In this document: positions 24,579 through 33,587 of the stretch, piece by piece
How the letters are laid out: every line of letters starts with the position of its first letter
How positions within the stretch are numbered: position 1 is the stretch's first letter
NCBI RefSeq assembly: GCF_900129125.1
Contig: NZ_FQVJ01000003.1
Span: forward strand, 62,001 to 126,000
Origin: Acidocella aminolytica 101 = DSM 11237
GTDB lineage: Bacteria; Pseudomonadota; Alphaproteobacteria; Acetobacterales; Acetobacteraceae
Direction of reading: 5' to 3'
Length of the DNA stretch: 64,000 nucleotides
Translations under genes and position numbers: made by a program
The notes under the pieces: model-generated
Told to the model about the DNA's origin: nothing
Seen by the model: the letters and a program-made list of their open reading frames with translations, nothing else
The model's database searches: none

Positions 24579-26107
24579 GCAAGAAGTTTTATATTACCAC
24601 GCCGATCTATTACGTGAACGGCGCGCCGCATCTCGGCCACGCCTACACTTCCACCGCCGCTGACGTTCTCGCCCGCTGGCACCGGCTGGAGGGGGAAGAT
24701 GTGTTTTTTCTCACCGGCACGGATGAACATGGGCAGAAGGTAGAGAGTGCTGCCCGTGCCGCCGGCATTGCACCGCAGGAATTTGCTGACCGTGTGTCGG
24801 CTGATTTCGAGGATATGGCGAAGGCGATGAACATTTCCAATGATGAGTTCATCCGCACCACCGCGCCGCATCACAAGGAAGCTTGTCAGGCGATTTGGAA
24901 GAAGCTGGAGGAAAACGGCTTCATCTATCTCGGCGCTTATGAGGGCTGGTACGCGGTGCGAGATGAAGCCTTCTATGATGAGTCCGAAACTGCGCTGAAA
25001 CCGGATGGCACGCGCTATGCAGTGGCCTCCGGCGCGGCGGTGGAGTGGGTTGTTGAACCCAGCTATTTCTTCAGACTCAGCGCCTTTCAGGACAAGCTCC
25101 TTGAATATTATGAGCGAAATCCGGGCTTTATCGCCCCTTCCGCCAAACGCAATGAAATCCTGTCTTTCGTGCGCGGGGGGCTGAACGATCTTTCCATCTC
25201 CCGCACCAGCTTCTCCTGGGGCATTCCGGTGCCGGGCGATGAGAAGCATGTGATGTATGTCTGGCTGGACGCCTTGGTGAATTACATCACCGCCGTCGGC
25301 TACCCGGATGTAACCGCGCCGCGTTGGGGGTATTGGCCCGCCAGCCTGCATTTGGTGGGCAAGGAGATTATCCGCTTTCACTCCGTCTATTGGCCCGCGT
25401 TTTTGATGGGGGCCGGATTGCCGCTGCCGGAGAAGATTTTCTCCCATGGCTGGTGGACAGTGGAAGGGGCTAAGATGTCCAAGTCGCTGGGTAATTTCAT
25501 TGATGTCCGGCCGCTAGTGCAAGAATTCGGGCTCGATCAGATCCGTTATTTCATTCTGCGCGAAGTGCCTTTTGGTAATGACGGCGATTTCTCCCGCCGC
25601 TCGCTGGTGGGGCGGATCAATTCTGACCTGGCCAATGGCATTGGTAATCTGGCCCAGCGCACGCTCTCTTTCATAGGCAAGAATGCAGGTGGCGCCGTGC
25701 CGCCGAAAGGCACATTGCAGGAGGTCGATGAGGCGCTGATGGTCCTGGCCAACGCTCTGCCGGAGAAAATGCGCGCGGCGCTCCATAAGATCGCATTCCA
25801 TGAAGCACTGGAGGAAGCTTGGCGGGTGATCCGCGCTGCCGACACATATATCGACGCCCAGGCGCCCTGGAGTCTTCGCAAAACTGACACCGCTCGGATG
25901 AACACCGTGCTCTATACGCTTTGCGAAGTGTTGCGTGTGCTGGGGGTGGTATTGCAGGCTTTCATGCCGGACACAATGGGTAAGCTGCTGGATTATCTGG
26001 CGTTGGGCGAGGAACGCTCTTTGGTCGTGTTGGGTGCGCCTTTGGTTGAGGGCACCTCTTTGCCTGCTCCCGCTGGCTTGTTCCCTCGCGTGGTTGAGGC
26101 CGCATAA
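24575..26107 (+). CDS. metG: Methionyl-tRNA synthetase
   Basis: A class I synthetase charging tRNA-Met. 510 residues with HIGH-type PHLGHAYTST and KMSKS in GAKMSKSLGNF. The anticodon-binding helical domain follows. It lacks the extra C-terminal EMAP-like domain of the E. coli enzyme, which is the standard short alphaproteobacterial form. The connective peptide has no CXXC knuckles, so it is probably a zinc-free type. It overlaps holB by ATGA; its stop TAA shares one base with the tatD ATG. Confidence 0.96.
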   Translation: MSKKFYITTPIYYVNGAPHLGHAYTSTAADVLARWHRLEGEDVFFLTGTDEHGQKVESAARAAGIAPQEFADRVSADFEDMAKAMNISNDEFIRTTAPHHKEACQAIWKKLEENGFIYLGAYEGWYAVRDEAFYDESETALKPDGTRYAVASGAAVEWVVEPSYFFRLSAFQDKLLEYYERNPGFIAPSAKRNEILSFVRGGLNDLSISRTSFSWGIPVPGDEKHVMYVWLDALVNYITAVGYPDVTAPRWGYWPASLHLVGKEIIRFHSVYWPAFLMGAGLPLPEKIFSHGWWTVEGAKMSKSLGNFIDVRPLVQEFGLDQIRYFILREVPFGNDGDFSRRSLVGRINSDLANGIGNLAQRTLSFIGKNAGGAVPPKGTLQEVDEALMVLANALPEKMRAALHKIAFHEALEEAWRVIRAADTYIDAQAPWSLRKTDTARMNTVLYTLCEVLRVLGVVLQAFMPDTMGKLLDYLALGEERSLVVLGAPLVEGTSLPAPAGLFPRVVEAA

Positions 26108-26886
26108 TGCTCGTCGATTCCCATTGTCATCTCGATTATTTCAACAAGCCCGGTGAGCAGGCGGAGATTATTGCCCGCGCTGTTGAGGCTGGCGTTCAGG
26201 AGATGGTGACGATTGGCGTCACGCTGAAGCAAAGCCAGGAAATTCTGTCGATTGCTGCGCAGTTTGAGAATGTCTGGGCCTGTGTAGGCGTCCACCCCAA
26301 TCATGCGGCGGATGTGCTGCCGGTGGTGGAGCCAGAGGTGCTGGCGAAATTGGCGGAACACCCCAAGGTGGTGGGCATTGGTGAATCGGGCCTGGATTAT
26401 TTCTACGACAACGCGCCGAAGGACGTGCAGGAGCAGAATTTCCGCGCTAATATCCGCGCCGCGCGGTTGGTTGGGCTGCCGATTTGCATTCATGCACGTG
26501 ACGCGGATGCGGATATTGCTCGGATCCTACGTGAGGAGCGGGCAGGGGGGCATTTCGAGTTTCTGCTGCACTGCTTCTCATCCTCCCGCCAGCTAGCTGA
26601 GGACGCGATGGAGATGGGGGGCTATTTTTCGTTTTCCGGTATCCTGACGTTTCCGAAAGGCGAAACTGTGCGGGAGGTGGCGGCCATCGTGCCGGAGGAC
26701 CGGATTTTGGTGGAGACGGACAGTCCTTATCTGGCTCCTGTGCCTCATCGCGGGCAGCGCAATGAGCCCGCCTATACAGCCCACACTGCCGCCAAGCTGG
26801 CTGAGGTGAGGGGCCTTTCCAGCGATGCTCTGGCCGAGCTGACCACCCGTAATTTCCGGACCTTGTTCAAGAAAGCGGTGCGATGA
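26107..26886 (+). CDS. TatD family metal-dependent hydrolase
   Basis: 259 residues of the amidohydrolase-like TIM barrel. The metal ligands are visible: SHCHLDYF at the N-terminus, GVHPNHA, the central Glu of GIGESGLDYF, IHARDAD, HCFSSS and the ETDSPYLAP motif near the end. TatD proteins have 3'-5' DNA exonuclease activity in E. coli, with a suggested repair role. Cytoplasmic, normal length. It sits in the conserved metG-tatD-MBL order with overlaps of 1 and 4 bp. Confidence 0.93.
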   Translation: MLVDSHCHLDYFNKPGEQAEIIARAVEAGVQEMVTIGVTLKQSQEILSIAAQFENVWACVGVHPNHAADVLPVVEPEVLAKLAEHPKVVGIGESGLDYFYDNAPKDVQEQNFRANIRAARLVGLPICIHARDADADIARILREERAGGHFEFLLHCFSSSRQLAEDAMEMGGYFSFSGILTFPKGETVREVAAIVPEDRILVETDSPYLAPVPHRGQRNEPAYTAHTAAKLAEVRGLSSDALAELTTRNFRTLFKKAVR

Positions 26887-27671
26887 AAGTTACCTTGCTG
26901 GGCACCGGTGGCTCAGCCGGGTTACCACAGATTGGCGGCGTGGATGGGCGCGGTGATTGGGGGCGGGTTGACCCGGCCGAGCCGCGAAACCGGCGTTCAC
27001 GCCCCAGCATTGTGATCCATGCCAATGACGGGCGGAACATTCTCGTCGATACCGGGCCGGATTTGCGTTACCAACTGACCAACTGCGGAATCGGAAAGAT
27101 CGACGCCGTGATCTATACCCATGCCCATGCCGACCATGTGGCTGGGTTGGATGATGTTCGGATTCTCAACCGTATTCTCGGCACGCCAATGCCCGCTTAT
27201 GCCACGGCCGATGTTTGGGCAGAGCTGCGACGGCGCTTTGATTATGTGTTCAAACCCTGGAATGGCGGTTTTTTTGGCCGTCCGGCGTTGGAAACGCATG
27301 ATATTGCACCGGGCCTACCCTTTGAGCTGTTCGGGCAGACAATTCTGCCGATTGACCAGGATCATGGGTTTACCCGCTCGCTGGGGTTGCGGATTGGCGA
27401 TTTTGCCTATTGCACGGATGTCGTGCGGTTGGATGAAACCGCTCTGGCGGCCTTGAAGGGGGTGAAAAGCTGGGTGGTAGATTGCTTCACCCCTGCGAAC
27501 GACCACCCTACCCACGCCGGGCTGGAAACTGTGCAGGGCTGGGTTGACCAGTTGCGCCCACAACGCACGATTCTCACTCACATGGGGCCAGCCATGGACT
27601 ATAAAATGCTACTGGCCACGTTGCCACCTGGAATTGAGCCTGGCTACGACGGGATGGAATTAGCGCCATAA
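26883..27671 (+). CDS. MBL-fold metallohydrolase, PhnP-like
   Basis: 262 residues with the metallo-beta-lactamase motif THAHADHVAGLDD, further ligands in DQDHGFTRSLG and YCTDVV, and the final HMGPAMDY. The N-terminus MKVTLLGTGGSAGLPQIGG is shared with PhnP (cyclic phosphodiesterase) and RNase Z-like enzymes. There are no phn genes nearby, so phosphonate metabolism is unlikely; in alphaproteobacteria this gene regularly follows tatD. It is the last gene of the mltB-to-MBL run. Confidence 0.9.
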   Translation: MKVTLLGTGGSAGLPQIGGVDGRGDWGRVDPAEPRNRRSRPSIVIHANDGRNILVDTGPDLRYQLTNCGIGKIDAVIYTHAHADHVAGLDDVRILNRILGTPMPAYATADVWAELRRRFDYVFKPWNGGFFGRPALETHDIAPGLPFELFGQTILPIDQDHGFTRSLGLRIGDFAYCTDVVRLDETALAALKGVKSWVVDCFTPANDHPTHAGLETVQGWVDQLRPQRTILTHMGPAMDYKMLLATLPPGIEPGYDGMELAP

Positions 27672-27698
27672 AAAATGGCCGAGATTCCTCCCGGCCAT
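27670..27698 (-). terminator. Intrinsic terminator of the Hint gene
   Basis: The 7-bp stem ATGGCCG (27675-27681) and CGGCCAT (27692-27698), followed on the minus strand by a run of six T. It lies 24 bp beyond the stop codon of the Hint gene and just inside the 3' end of the convergent MBL gene, so both transcripts meet here. Confidence 0.75.
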
Positions 27699-27721
27699 AG
27701 CCAATTAATCAGGCCGTTACT

Positions 27722-29023
27722 TCAGGCAACGCTTCGCTCACAAGAGCTATCCAGATTGTTGAGATAGGCCCGCAGGCTTCGGGGAAGCTGGCGGGCGGAC
27801 TTCGCACGGGGATAATCCATTTCACACTTCTCCGTTACCTGACCGAAAATTTCCGCATGCTCGGCCCAGTTGTCGAAGGCCATACGGTCAATATTGTCGA
27901 TGAAGGTTTCCGCCGGGAGGCCCTCGGCAAGGATCAGGTCGTGATCGTCCACCTCGACGTGATAGTAGACGAAGTTTTCCGTAATATTTTCCCGTGTGAT
28001 GGAGGTGCCGTTTACCAGAGCGCCGGCATTGACCAGAACACCGTTCAAGAACACCGCATGGTCTGGTGAGATGAGAAGATCGCGGGACGGCAAAGAGACT
28101 CCCAACGCGTTGGCCTTGATACGTACCGGTAGCGTCCGCAAGGGGTCTGCAAAGCGTGGAGACACCGTCTTGCGCCCAATCCAGCGCACGGCGACGGCAA
28201 TATCGTCCGCGTTAAGCACGAAGTCGCCGATCCGCAGATTTTCGATAGCCACCGGCCCATTCGGCGTGTCAATGAGCGTGCCAGCCAGGAAACAAGGTAC
28301 GATGGCTGTTTGGACATCCATCGTGATATTATAGCCGCTCCCGTTGCTGGTTTCATTTATGGTCAGGGGGCCGGAGCTTCCTGCTACGTAGGTGCCTGCC
28401 GTTAGACTTGTGCCGGCAATCGTGACAGAACCGATGGCGTTGGTATGAGCTGTGTCACTGTAGAGTGTAATGGTTTGTGAACTGCCGCTCGTCGAGATGA
28501 CATAGGATTGTACCTCGGACGGCAGATCCTGAAACTCAACCTTCGAGGTCGCGGCACTGAACCCGTTTATGGTCAGACCAGAAAGATCTAGAGTGGTTCC
28601 GCCAGCATTGGCAACGAATGTACCGCCACCGGCGCCAAAATTGATTGTTGTGCTGCTCAGGAGAGAGATAAGTCCAGAGCCAAGACTTAATTCGCCGCCA
28701 TAGGAAAGATTAACGGTAAAGCCAGAAAGCGCGCTAGCGAGGGAACCCGATGAGAGCGTTAAGGTTCCGCCCTGGACATTTGCCGTGACTGAAGATGCAA
28801 GGGAGGCTGATTCAGATAAAAAGGCTGTTCCGCCAATATACAGCGTTGTTGCAGAAAGGAGGCCCGCGGTGACTGTTATATAATCTGTTGCCCCTGGTAC
28901 GACGGCATAGTCTCCAGCACCAATACTCAGAAGCGAGGATGATGTATTGGAAGTTGTGATTATATTGTTGGATGAAAGGCCCGTAACAGTTTGAACGGTT
29001 GTTGAGCCATCAAGAACGGTCAA
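27722..29023 (-). CDS. Hint-domain protein with repetitive Ser/Thr/Gly-rich N-terminal region
   Basis: 433 residues from a TTG at 29023. The frame is open further, to a stop at 29135-29137, but without ATG or GTG, so the true start is unclear or lost. Residues 1-240 are Ser/Thr/Gly-rich, cysteine-free and repetitive (SSGSLASALSG, LSLGSGLISLLSS), like a beta-helical surface or secreted domain. A Hint_2 module follows: C244 in VPCFLAGTLIDTPNGPVAIE, LLISPDHAVFLNG and YYHVEVDDHDLILAEGLPAE. Hint modules can cleave the bond before their first Cys. Hint_2 proteins are abundant in Acetobacteraceae. It is an isolated gene with its own terminator. Confidence 0.8.
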   Translation of the reverse strand: MTVLDGSTTVQTVTGLSSNNIITTSNTSSSLLSIGAGDYAVVPGATDYITVTAGLLSATTLYIGGTAFLSESASLASSVTANVQGGTLTLSSGSLASALSGFTVNLSYGGELSLGSGLISLLSSTTINFGAGGGTFVANAGGTTLDLSGLTINGFSAATSKVEFQDLPSEVQSYVISTSGSSQTITLYSDTAHTNAIGSVTIAGTSLTAGTYVAGSSGPLTINETSNGSGYNITMDVQTAIVPCFLAGTLIDTPNGPVAIENLRIGDFVLNADDIAVAVRWIGRKTVSPRFADPLRTLPVRIKANALGVSLPSRDLLISPDHAVFLNGVLVNAGALVNGTSITRENITENFVYYHVEVDDHDLILAEGLPAETFIDNIDRMAFDNWAEHAEIFGQVTEKCEMDYPRAKSARQLPRSLRAYLNNLDSSCERSVA

Positions 29024-29359
29024 CGTATATGTGCTAAAGAGCCCAGTAGGTCCGGAGATTTGGTAAGAAATACCATCTGTATTTGGACCGTATGTTCCAT
29101 CTGGAAACGAATTACAATCAAAAATCTCTAAAATTTAATTCACCGATTTATTAGTAAGCCAATGTTCGAATTATAAACTAAAATACAATCTTACTTTCCA
29201 TAATATAGATTCTGCGTTTTTTGTGCCTGCCTGATTAGTACCGCCCTGAGGCGCCTCCCTTTCATGAATTCTTCTGAAACATCTATTGCCACAGACGAAT
29301 TGGCGCTCATTTAGAGCGTCCACCCCGCCTGCGGCGACGTTTGGTAGCGCGTCAGCGCT
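29024..29359. other. AT-rich intergenic region between importer operon and Hint gene
   Basis: 336 bp without a gene. The part next to the Hint gene (29024-29134) is still in its open frame. 29135-29225 is distinctly AT-rich, unlike the rest of the window, and could hold the Hint promoter. 29311-29331 can form a short imperfect hairpin (GGCGCTC...GAGCGTCC) that may end the importer transcript, but it has no T run. Confidence 0.5.
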
Positions 29360-30397
29360 TTATTCTGGGATGATATAAGCTTTCTCGTGGTTAAAGCCGA
29401 CGCATACCGTATCGCCGACATAAGCTTGAAGATTGCTGTCTTGCCTTTGTGTGCGGACAGACAACTCCTGCCCCCACCCAGTGCGGACCATATAGGCTAT
29501 GACATCGCCAAGATATGTCCGGCCGGTTATCTGAACGGGTATCCCTTCCTTGGCGAGGAACAAATCCTCGGGCCGCAACATTAGACGCTTAGCGCCCTCG
29601 CGGTTTGGTTGATAATTATACAGCTTGGTGCCGTCCGGTAGATGAGGAAAACCGGATTGTAGATGCACGTCTATGAGATTGGAGTTGCCGATGAACCCGG
29701 CGGTAAAGGTACTGACCGGATGGTCGTAAAGGTCTTCGCCTGTGCCCACCTGTTCAATGCCGCCATGGTTGAACAGAACGATGCGGTCTGAAAGCCGCAG
29801 GGCTTCTTCCTGATCATGTGTGACGTAGATGATGGTGACGCCGGTTTCGAGATGGATACGTTCGATCTCCGCCTGAATGTCCTCCCTGAGTTTTTTATCG
29901 AGTGCGGAGAGCGGTTCGTCCATCAGCAAAATCTGTGGATCATACGCCAAGGCCCGGGCCAGAGCGACGCGTTGCTGCTGGCCTCCGGAGAGTTGGGCGG
30001 GCTTGCGGTCGCGCATTGGGGTGAGATGCACAAGGTCCAGCATCTCTTTTACCTTGGCTTCAATTTCTGCTTTCGGACGGCGGCGGACTCGAAGGGGAAA
30101 AGCAATATTCTCCGCCACGGTGAGGTGCGGGAATAAAGTATAGCGCTGAAAGACCATGCCAATATCGCGGTGATTTGGCGAAACTCGAACTAGGGAACGC
30201 CCGTTCAGCAGAACATCGCCTGCATTGGGCTCAATAAAGCCCGCAATGGCGTAAAGAGTGGTGCTTTTGCCGGAGCCAGAGGGGCCAAGAAACGTGATGA
30301 ACTCGCCTTTTTGAATTCGCAGCGAGATATTATTGATGGCTACAAAATCACCGAATTCCTTACGGAGATTGCGGAGTTCAAGATAAGCGCCACTCAT
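29360..30397 (-). CDS. ABC importer ATPase, polyamine (PotA-like) type
   Basis: 345 residues: Walker [13 protein letters not shown]-loop [12 protein letters not shown], signature [15 protein letters not shown], Walker [13 protein letters not shown] and H-loop [10 protein letters not shown]-terminal TOBE_2 domain (about 265-345) follows, as in PotA/PotG/FbpC. It energises uptake by the two permeases encoded just upstream, with 4-bp overlap to the first. It is the last gene of the NIPSNAP-SBP-permease-permease-ATPase operon that starts at the 33438-33485 promoter. Confidence 0.92.
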   Translation of the reverse strand: MSGAYLELRNLRKEFGDFVAINNISLRIQKGEFITFLGPSGSGKSTTLYAIAGFIEPNAGDVLLNGRSLVRVSPNHRDIGMVFQRYTLFPHLTVAENIAFPLRVRRRPKAEIEAKVKEMLDLVHLTPMRDRKPAQLSGGQQQRVALARALAYDPQILLMDEPLSALDKKLREDIQAEIERIHLETGVTIIYVTHDQEEALRLSDRIVLFNHGGIEQVGTGEDLYDHPVSTFTAGFIGNSNLIDVHLQSGFPHLPDGTKLYNYQPNREGAKRLMLRPEDLFLAKEGIPVQITGRTYLGDVIAYMVRTGWGQELSVRTQRQDSNLQAYVGDTVCVGFNHEKAYIIPE

Positions 30398-31194
30398 CGC
30401 TTTGAATCCTTATTGAAAAGTGCTGTCAGCCCCATAAGGAGGATGGTGCCGAGGACAAGTAAAGAAGAAACCACGGCAATGTCGGGCGAAAGATTTTGCC
30501 TTACTTCCCCTAGCATACGCACCGGCAAAGTTTGCAGGCCCGGACTGGCCATGAAAATCGCCACAACCACCTCGTCCCAGGAGGTAAGAAAAGAGAAGAT
30601 GGCAGCAGAGAAAATGCCATGGCGGATGGCGGGAAGAATGACCCTCACCCGCGCTTCCCAAAGGGAGGCACCGCAAAGCATAGCGGCGTCTTCCAGGGAT
30701 TTATCCGTTTGTTCCAGTGCGCTGGTGATGGCGACTATTGAGAATGGCAGCGCCAGAACAAGATGTGCAAGCACAAAGCCCAGGAACGTACCCGCCAGAT
30801 GCAAGCGCAGAAAGGTAGCATAAAGCGCGATGCCCAGCACAATGGACGGCATGATCATCGGCGTAAGGAAGAAGCCTCGCAGCATCTCACGCCCCGGGAA
30901 GTTGCCGCGTGCAAGCGCAAAGCCTGCGAGCAGGCCGAGAAAGACGGAAGCTAATGTGACAACGATTCCGAGTTCAACGCTGGTAAGAAAGGAGTTCAGC
31001 CAGTTAGGGTCCGCTAAGACCTCCCGATACCACTGCAGAGTCCAACCCGGTGGTGGAAACTGGAGCCATTGCGAGCTGTCGAAAGATAGAGCGATTAGCA
31101 GGCATAAGGGGGCGAGCAGAAAGACGACTGCCACGCCTGCAACTGCACAAAGGGCGATGCGCCACCAACCAAGTTGTGAGAAATCTAGCAGCAT
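30394..31194 (-). CDS. ABC importer permease, PotC-like
   Basis: 266 residues with six predicted membrane helices and the EAA loop (LEQTDKSLEDAAMLCGASLW) that contacts the ATPase. The C-terminal helices (VSSLLVLGTILLMGLTALF) match the second permease of spermidine/putrescine-type systems. The start is 4 bp after the stop of the partner permease gene. The substrate follows from the family only in general terms: polyamines or similar cations, sometimes opines or amino-acid derivatives. Confidence 0.9.
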   Translation of the reverse strand: MLLDFSQLGWWRIALCAVAGVAVVFLLAPLCLLIALSFDSSQWLQFPPPGWTLQWYREVLADPNWLNSFLTSVELGIVVTLASVFLGLLAGFALARGNFPGREMLRGFFLTPMIMPSIVLGIALYATFLRLHLAGTFLGFVLAHLVLALPFSIVAITSALEQTDKSLEDAAMLCGASLWEARVRVILPAIRHGIFSAAIFSFLTSWDEVVVAIFMASPGLQTLPVRMLGEVRQNLSPDIAVVSSLLVLGTILLMGLTALFNKDSKR

Positions 31195-31198
31195 TCCC

Positions 31199-32080
31199 TC
31201 AGCTCCTCTTCAGGCCGTGCGGGGCCAAGTAGCGAGCCTGCACAGCGTAGAGCGTCAGTGTCACCACCAGCAGCACAAAGGACGCAGCCCCCGCCAAGCC
31301 CCAATTCAACAGAGTTTGTACCTGCTGGGCGATGAGCTCCGCCAGCATCATATCCTGCGCTCCACCAAGCAGAGACGGCGTGATGTAATAGCCGAGTGAC
31401 ATGACGAAGATGATCAGCCCGCCTGCCGCGAGGCCAGGTAGGAGCAGGGGCAAGAAGATGCGAGTGAAGCTTTGCAGTCGCGAGGCGCCGCAGAGCGAGG
31501 CAGCCTGGAACATGGACGGATCCAGCGAGGCCAGTGGGCCGCGTAGCGAAATAACCATAAAAGGTAGCATGATGTAGACCATGCCGATCACCACACCCGC
31601 CATGCTACCATAGAGCGGTAACGGATTCTGGATAATACCCGTCCAGATCAGAAAGTTATTAATCGGCCCATTATCCTGCAGCAGAACCATCCAGGCATAG
31701 GTGCGGGCCAGAAGGTTAGTCCACATGGAGAGGATGACGATACCGAACATGAACCGCCCTACCCTGCTTGGTGCCACGGCGATGAACCAGGCCAAGGGTA
31801 GTCCTATCAAAGTAGTGATGGCGGTCACGATGAAGGAAATAACAAAAGTATTTTCCAGTACATTGGCATAAGTGCTGGTGGCAAGCAGCGCTGCGTAATT
31901 CTGTAGGCCGAGATGCGGCTCCATAACAGAGCGCAACAGCAGCGCCAGAACCGGCAACGTAAAGCAAAGCAGCAGAAATGTGAGAACCGGCACAGCCGGG
32001 GCAAAGCCCCTCGAGCGGCGACGCCTTTTTTCAGGCGGGACGGTTTGTACCGTCCCGGTCAGGGTCATTTGGTCTGCCAT
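31199..32080 (-). CDS. ABC importer permease, PotB-like
   Basis: 293 residues. A basic cytoplasmic N-terminus (PPEKRRRRSRGF) is followed by six helices and an EAA-type loop (LASLDPSMFQAASLCGASRL). This is the first permease of a PotB/PotC pair. It overlaps the end of the binding-protein gene by 16 bp, which suggests translational coupling. No unusual features. Confidence 0.9.
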   Translation of the reverse strand: MADQMTLTGTVQTVPPEKRRRRSRGFAPAVPVLTFLLLCFTLPVLALLLRSVMEPHLGLQNYAALLATSTYANVLENTFVISFIVTAITTLIGLPLAWFIAVAPSRVGRFMFGIVILSMWTNLLARTYAWMVLLQDNGPINNFLIWTGIIQNPLPLYGSMAGVVIGMVYIMLPFMVISLRGPLASLDPSMFQAASLCGASRLQSFTRIFLPLLLPGLAAGGLIIFVMSLGYYITPSLLGGAQDMMLAELIAQQVQTLLNWGLAGAASFVLLVVTLTLYAVQARYLAPHGLKRS

Positions 32081-33075
32081 GCGTACCAGCGATTGGCGAT
32101 TTCATCACGATGTGCGGCCCAATAATCCATATTCAGGTTGATATGCGTGGCGGCATGGGCACTCGGCAGGTCGGCCAGGGCTTTTTTGCCCATTAGCGCG
32201 GCGGAGCCCTTATTCACCGGCGCATAGCCGGTTGCAGTGGCGAATTTGGCTTGCGCCTCGGCGCTGGTGGCGTAGGCGATAAATTTCCGAGCCGCCGCTA
32301 TGTTGGGAGCACCCTTCGGGATTACCAGCATATCGCCGGTGGTAAGGTTATCGTCCCAACTCATAGCCACGGGCACGCCAGAATCCTCCAATGCCTGCAC
32401 ACGGCCGTTCCACATCAGGCTAATCGGGCATTGGCCGGAGGCAAGCTGCTGCTGAGATTGCGCGCCGGTGCTCCACCAGACAATATCTTTCTTGATGGTA
32501 TCAAGCTTCTTGAAGGCGCGGTTTAAGTCCAACGGGTAAAGCTGGTCGGGCTTTACACCGTCCGCGAGCAGAGCGGCTTCCAGCACGCCAGCGAAAGACC
32601 ATTTATAGAAGCAGCGCTTGCCAGGGAATTTCTTGACGTTGAACAGATCTGCCATGGTCTTCGGCGGATCACTTTTGAATTTGTTTTTATTGTAGGCAAT
32701 GACGAAGGAATAATAGAAGGAACCGACGGCATCGGGGGTGAGGAAGCGCGGGTCAATCTGTGCGGAATCAGATGCAGGCAGGTTGATGGGCGCCAGCAGC
32801 CCCGCCTTGGCGGCGGCCTGGGCAAAGTCGCCCTCTACATCCACCACGTCCCACGAGACATTGCCACTTTGTACCATGGCTTTGAACTTGCCGTAATCTG
32901 TCGGCCCGTCCTGCAGCACTTTGATGCCAGTGGCCTTTGAGAACGGATCGGCCCAATCCTTTTGCTGAGCTTGCTGCGTAGTGCCGCCCCAGCTTGTGAA
33001 TACCATGCTGCTCTGCGCCTGGGCCGCAACAGCGGTGCCCAACGCCAGACAAAGACCCAACCCAAAGCGACGCAT
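32065..33075 (-). CDS. Periplasmic binding protein, PotD/PotF-like
   Basis: 336 residues: signal peptide ending at AQA (MRRFGLGLCLALGTAVAAQAQ), then a type II binding fold beginning VFTSWGGTTQQAQQ and ending in the family motif WYAWQTK. The segments FVIAYNKNKFK and ISLMWNGRVQAL, and TAEAQAKFA-like EAQAKFATATGYAPVN, are those of the extracellular solute-binding family 1/PotD group. It captures the substrate that the island degrades. The acidic residues that bind polyamine amines cannot be placed reliably by eye. Two bases separate it from the NIPSNAP gene. Confidence 0.9.
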   Translation of the reverse strand: MRRFGLGLCLALGTAVAAQAQSSMVFTSWGGTTQQAQQKDWADPFSKATGIKVLQDGPTDYGKFKAMVQSGNVSWDVVDVEGDFAQAAAKAGLLAPINLPASDSAQIDPRFLTPDAVGSFYYSFVIAYNKNKFKSDPPKTMADLFNVKKFPGKRCFYKWSFAGVLEAALLADGVKPDQLYPLDLNRAFKKLDTIKKDIVWWSTGAQSQQQLASGQCPISLMWNGRVQALEDSGVPVAMSWDDNLTTGDMLVIPKGAPNIAAARKFIAYATSAEAQAKFATATGYAPVNKGSAALMGKKALADLPSAHAATHINLNMDYWAAHRDEIANRWYAWQTK

Positions 33076-33077
33076 CT

Positions 33078-33416
33078 TCAGACCTCCTTGATAAGCGGAT
33101 TGCCAGGCAACGGCGAGAACGGCGCGGGGCGCAGGATCTTTGTCTCCATCGTCTCGATCAGGGCCTGAATTTTTGGAATGAACGCCAGCCAGCGTTCATC
33201 GCGGATGAGGGCGGCACGGCGGCGCTCGCGTTCATCCAGGCTGGGATAGGCCCAGATATGCACGATCTCGTTTTGCGGGCCGATTTCAGTTGAAAAATAG
33301 CCAGCCAATCCGCCAAGGTGTGCGCTTTGTATGGCAATTCCCTCCTCCTCGACCAATTTCAGATAGGCCGGAACCGTGCCGGTCTTCAGCCTGTAGGTAC
33401 GCATCTCGTAAAACAT
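33078..33416 (-). CDS. NIPSNAP family protein
   Basis: 112 residues forming one ferredoxin-like dimeric alpha-beta barrel. The family start MFYEMRTYRLKTGTVPAYL and the NEIVHIWAYPSLDERERRRAAL segment are plain. Biochemical roles of bacterial NIPSNAP proteins are poorly known; several occur in catabolic clusters. It is the first gene of the importer operon, 22 bp behind the palindromic operator, so it is the most strongly coupled to the regulator. It could be a small enzyme or a ligand-binding accessory for the pathway. Confidence 0.85.
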   Translation of the reverse strand: MFYEMRTYRLKTGTVPAYLKLVEEEGIAIQSAHLGGLAGYFSTEIGPQNEIVHIWAYPSLDERERRRAALIRDERWLAFIPKIQALIETMETKILRPAPFSPLPGNPLIKEV

Positions 33417-33437
33417 CGGTGCGGCCTCGGTAGTTTA

Positions 33438-33485
33438 TCTTATGGTATACCATAAGAGCGTCTAAAAGCATCTGTAAAGAGGAAA
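33438..33485 (-). promoter_or_regulatory. Promoter with GntR-type operator, importer operon
   Basis: On the minus strand: TTTCCTCTTTACA (33485-33473), a 15-bp spacer, then the perfect palindrome TCTTATGGTATACCATAAGA (33457-33438). TTTACA fits a -35 box and TATGGT, 18 bp further, a -10 box lying inside the palindrome. A repressor bound here would block polymerase. The same module is repeated at 34334-34381, which strongly implies one regulator for both operons. Confidence 0.85.
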
Positions 33486-33502
33486 ATTGTCGGACATTGC
33501 CT

Positions 33503-33518
33503 TATTTGACGTCAAATA
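33503..33518. promoter_or_regulatory. Perfect 16-bp palindrome upstream of the importer promoter
   Basis: TATTTGACGTCAAATA, self-complementary over all 16 bases, lies 18 bp upstream of the -35 block of the importer promoter and is absent from the sister promoter at 34334. It could be an activator or second repressor site. No gene or terminator explains it. Confidence 0.5.
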
Positions 33519-33587
33519 CTAAGACGACGATGCTTTTGTATTCGAAAAATGGCTTCTTGCCTGATTTTTGTGCGGCGCAAAAGGACG

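Noticed and set aside
23915-25447. 510-codon minus-strand open frame across holB and metG
   Set aside because: It is antisense to two well-conserved genes; it lacks any recognisable motif and arises from GC-rich codon structure.
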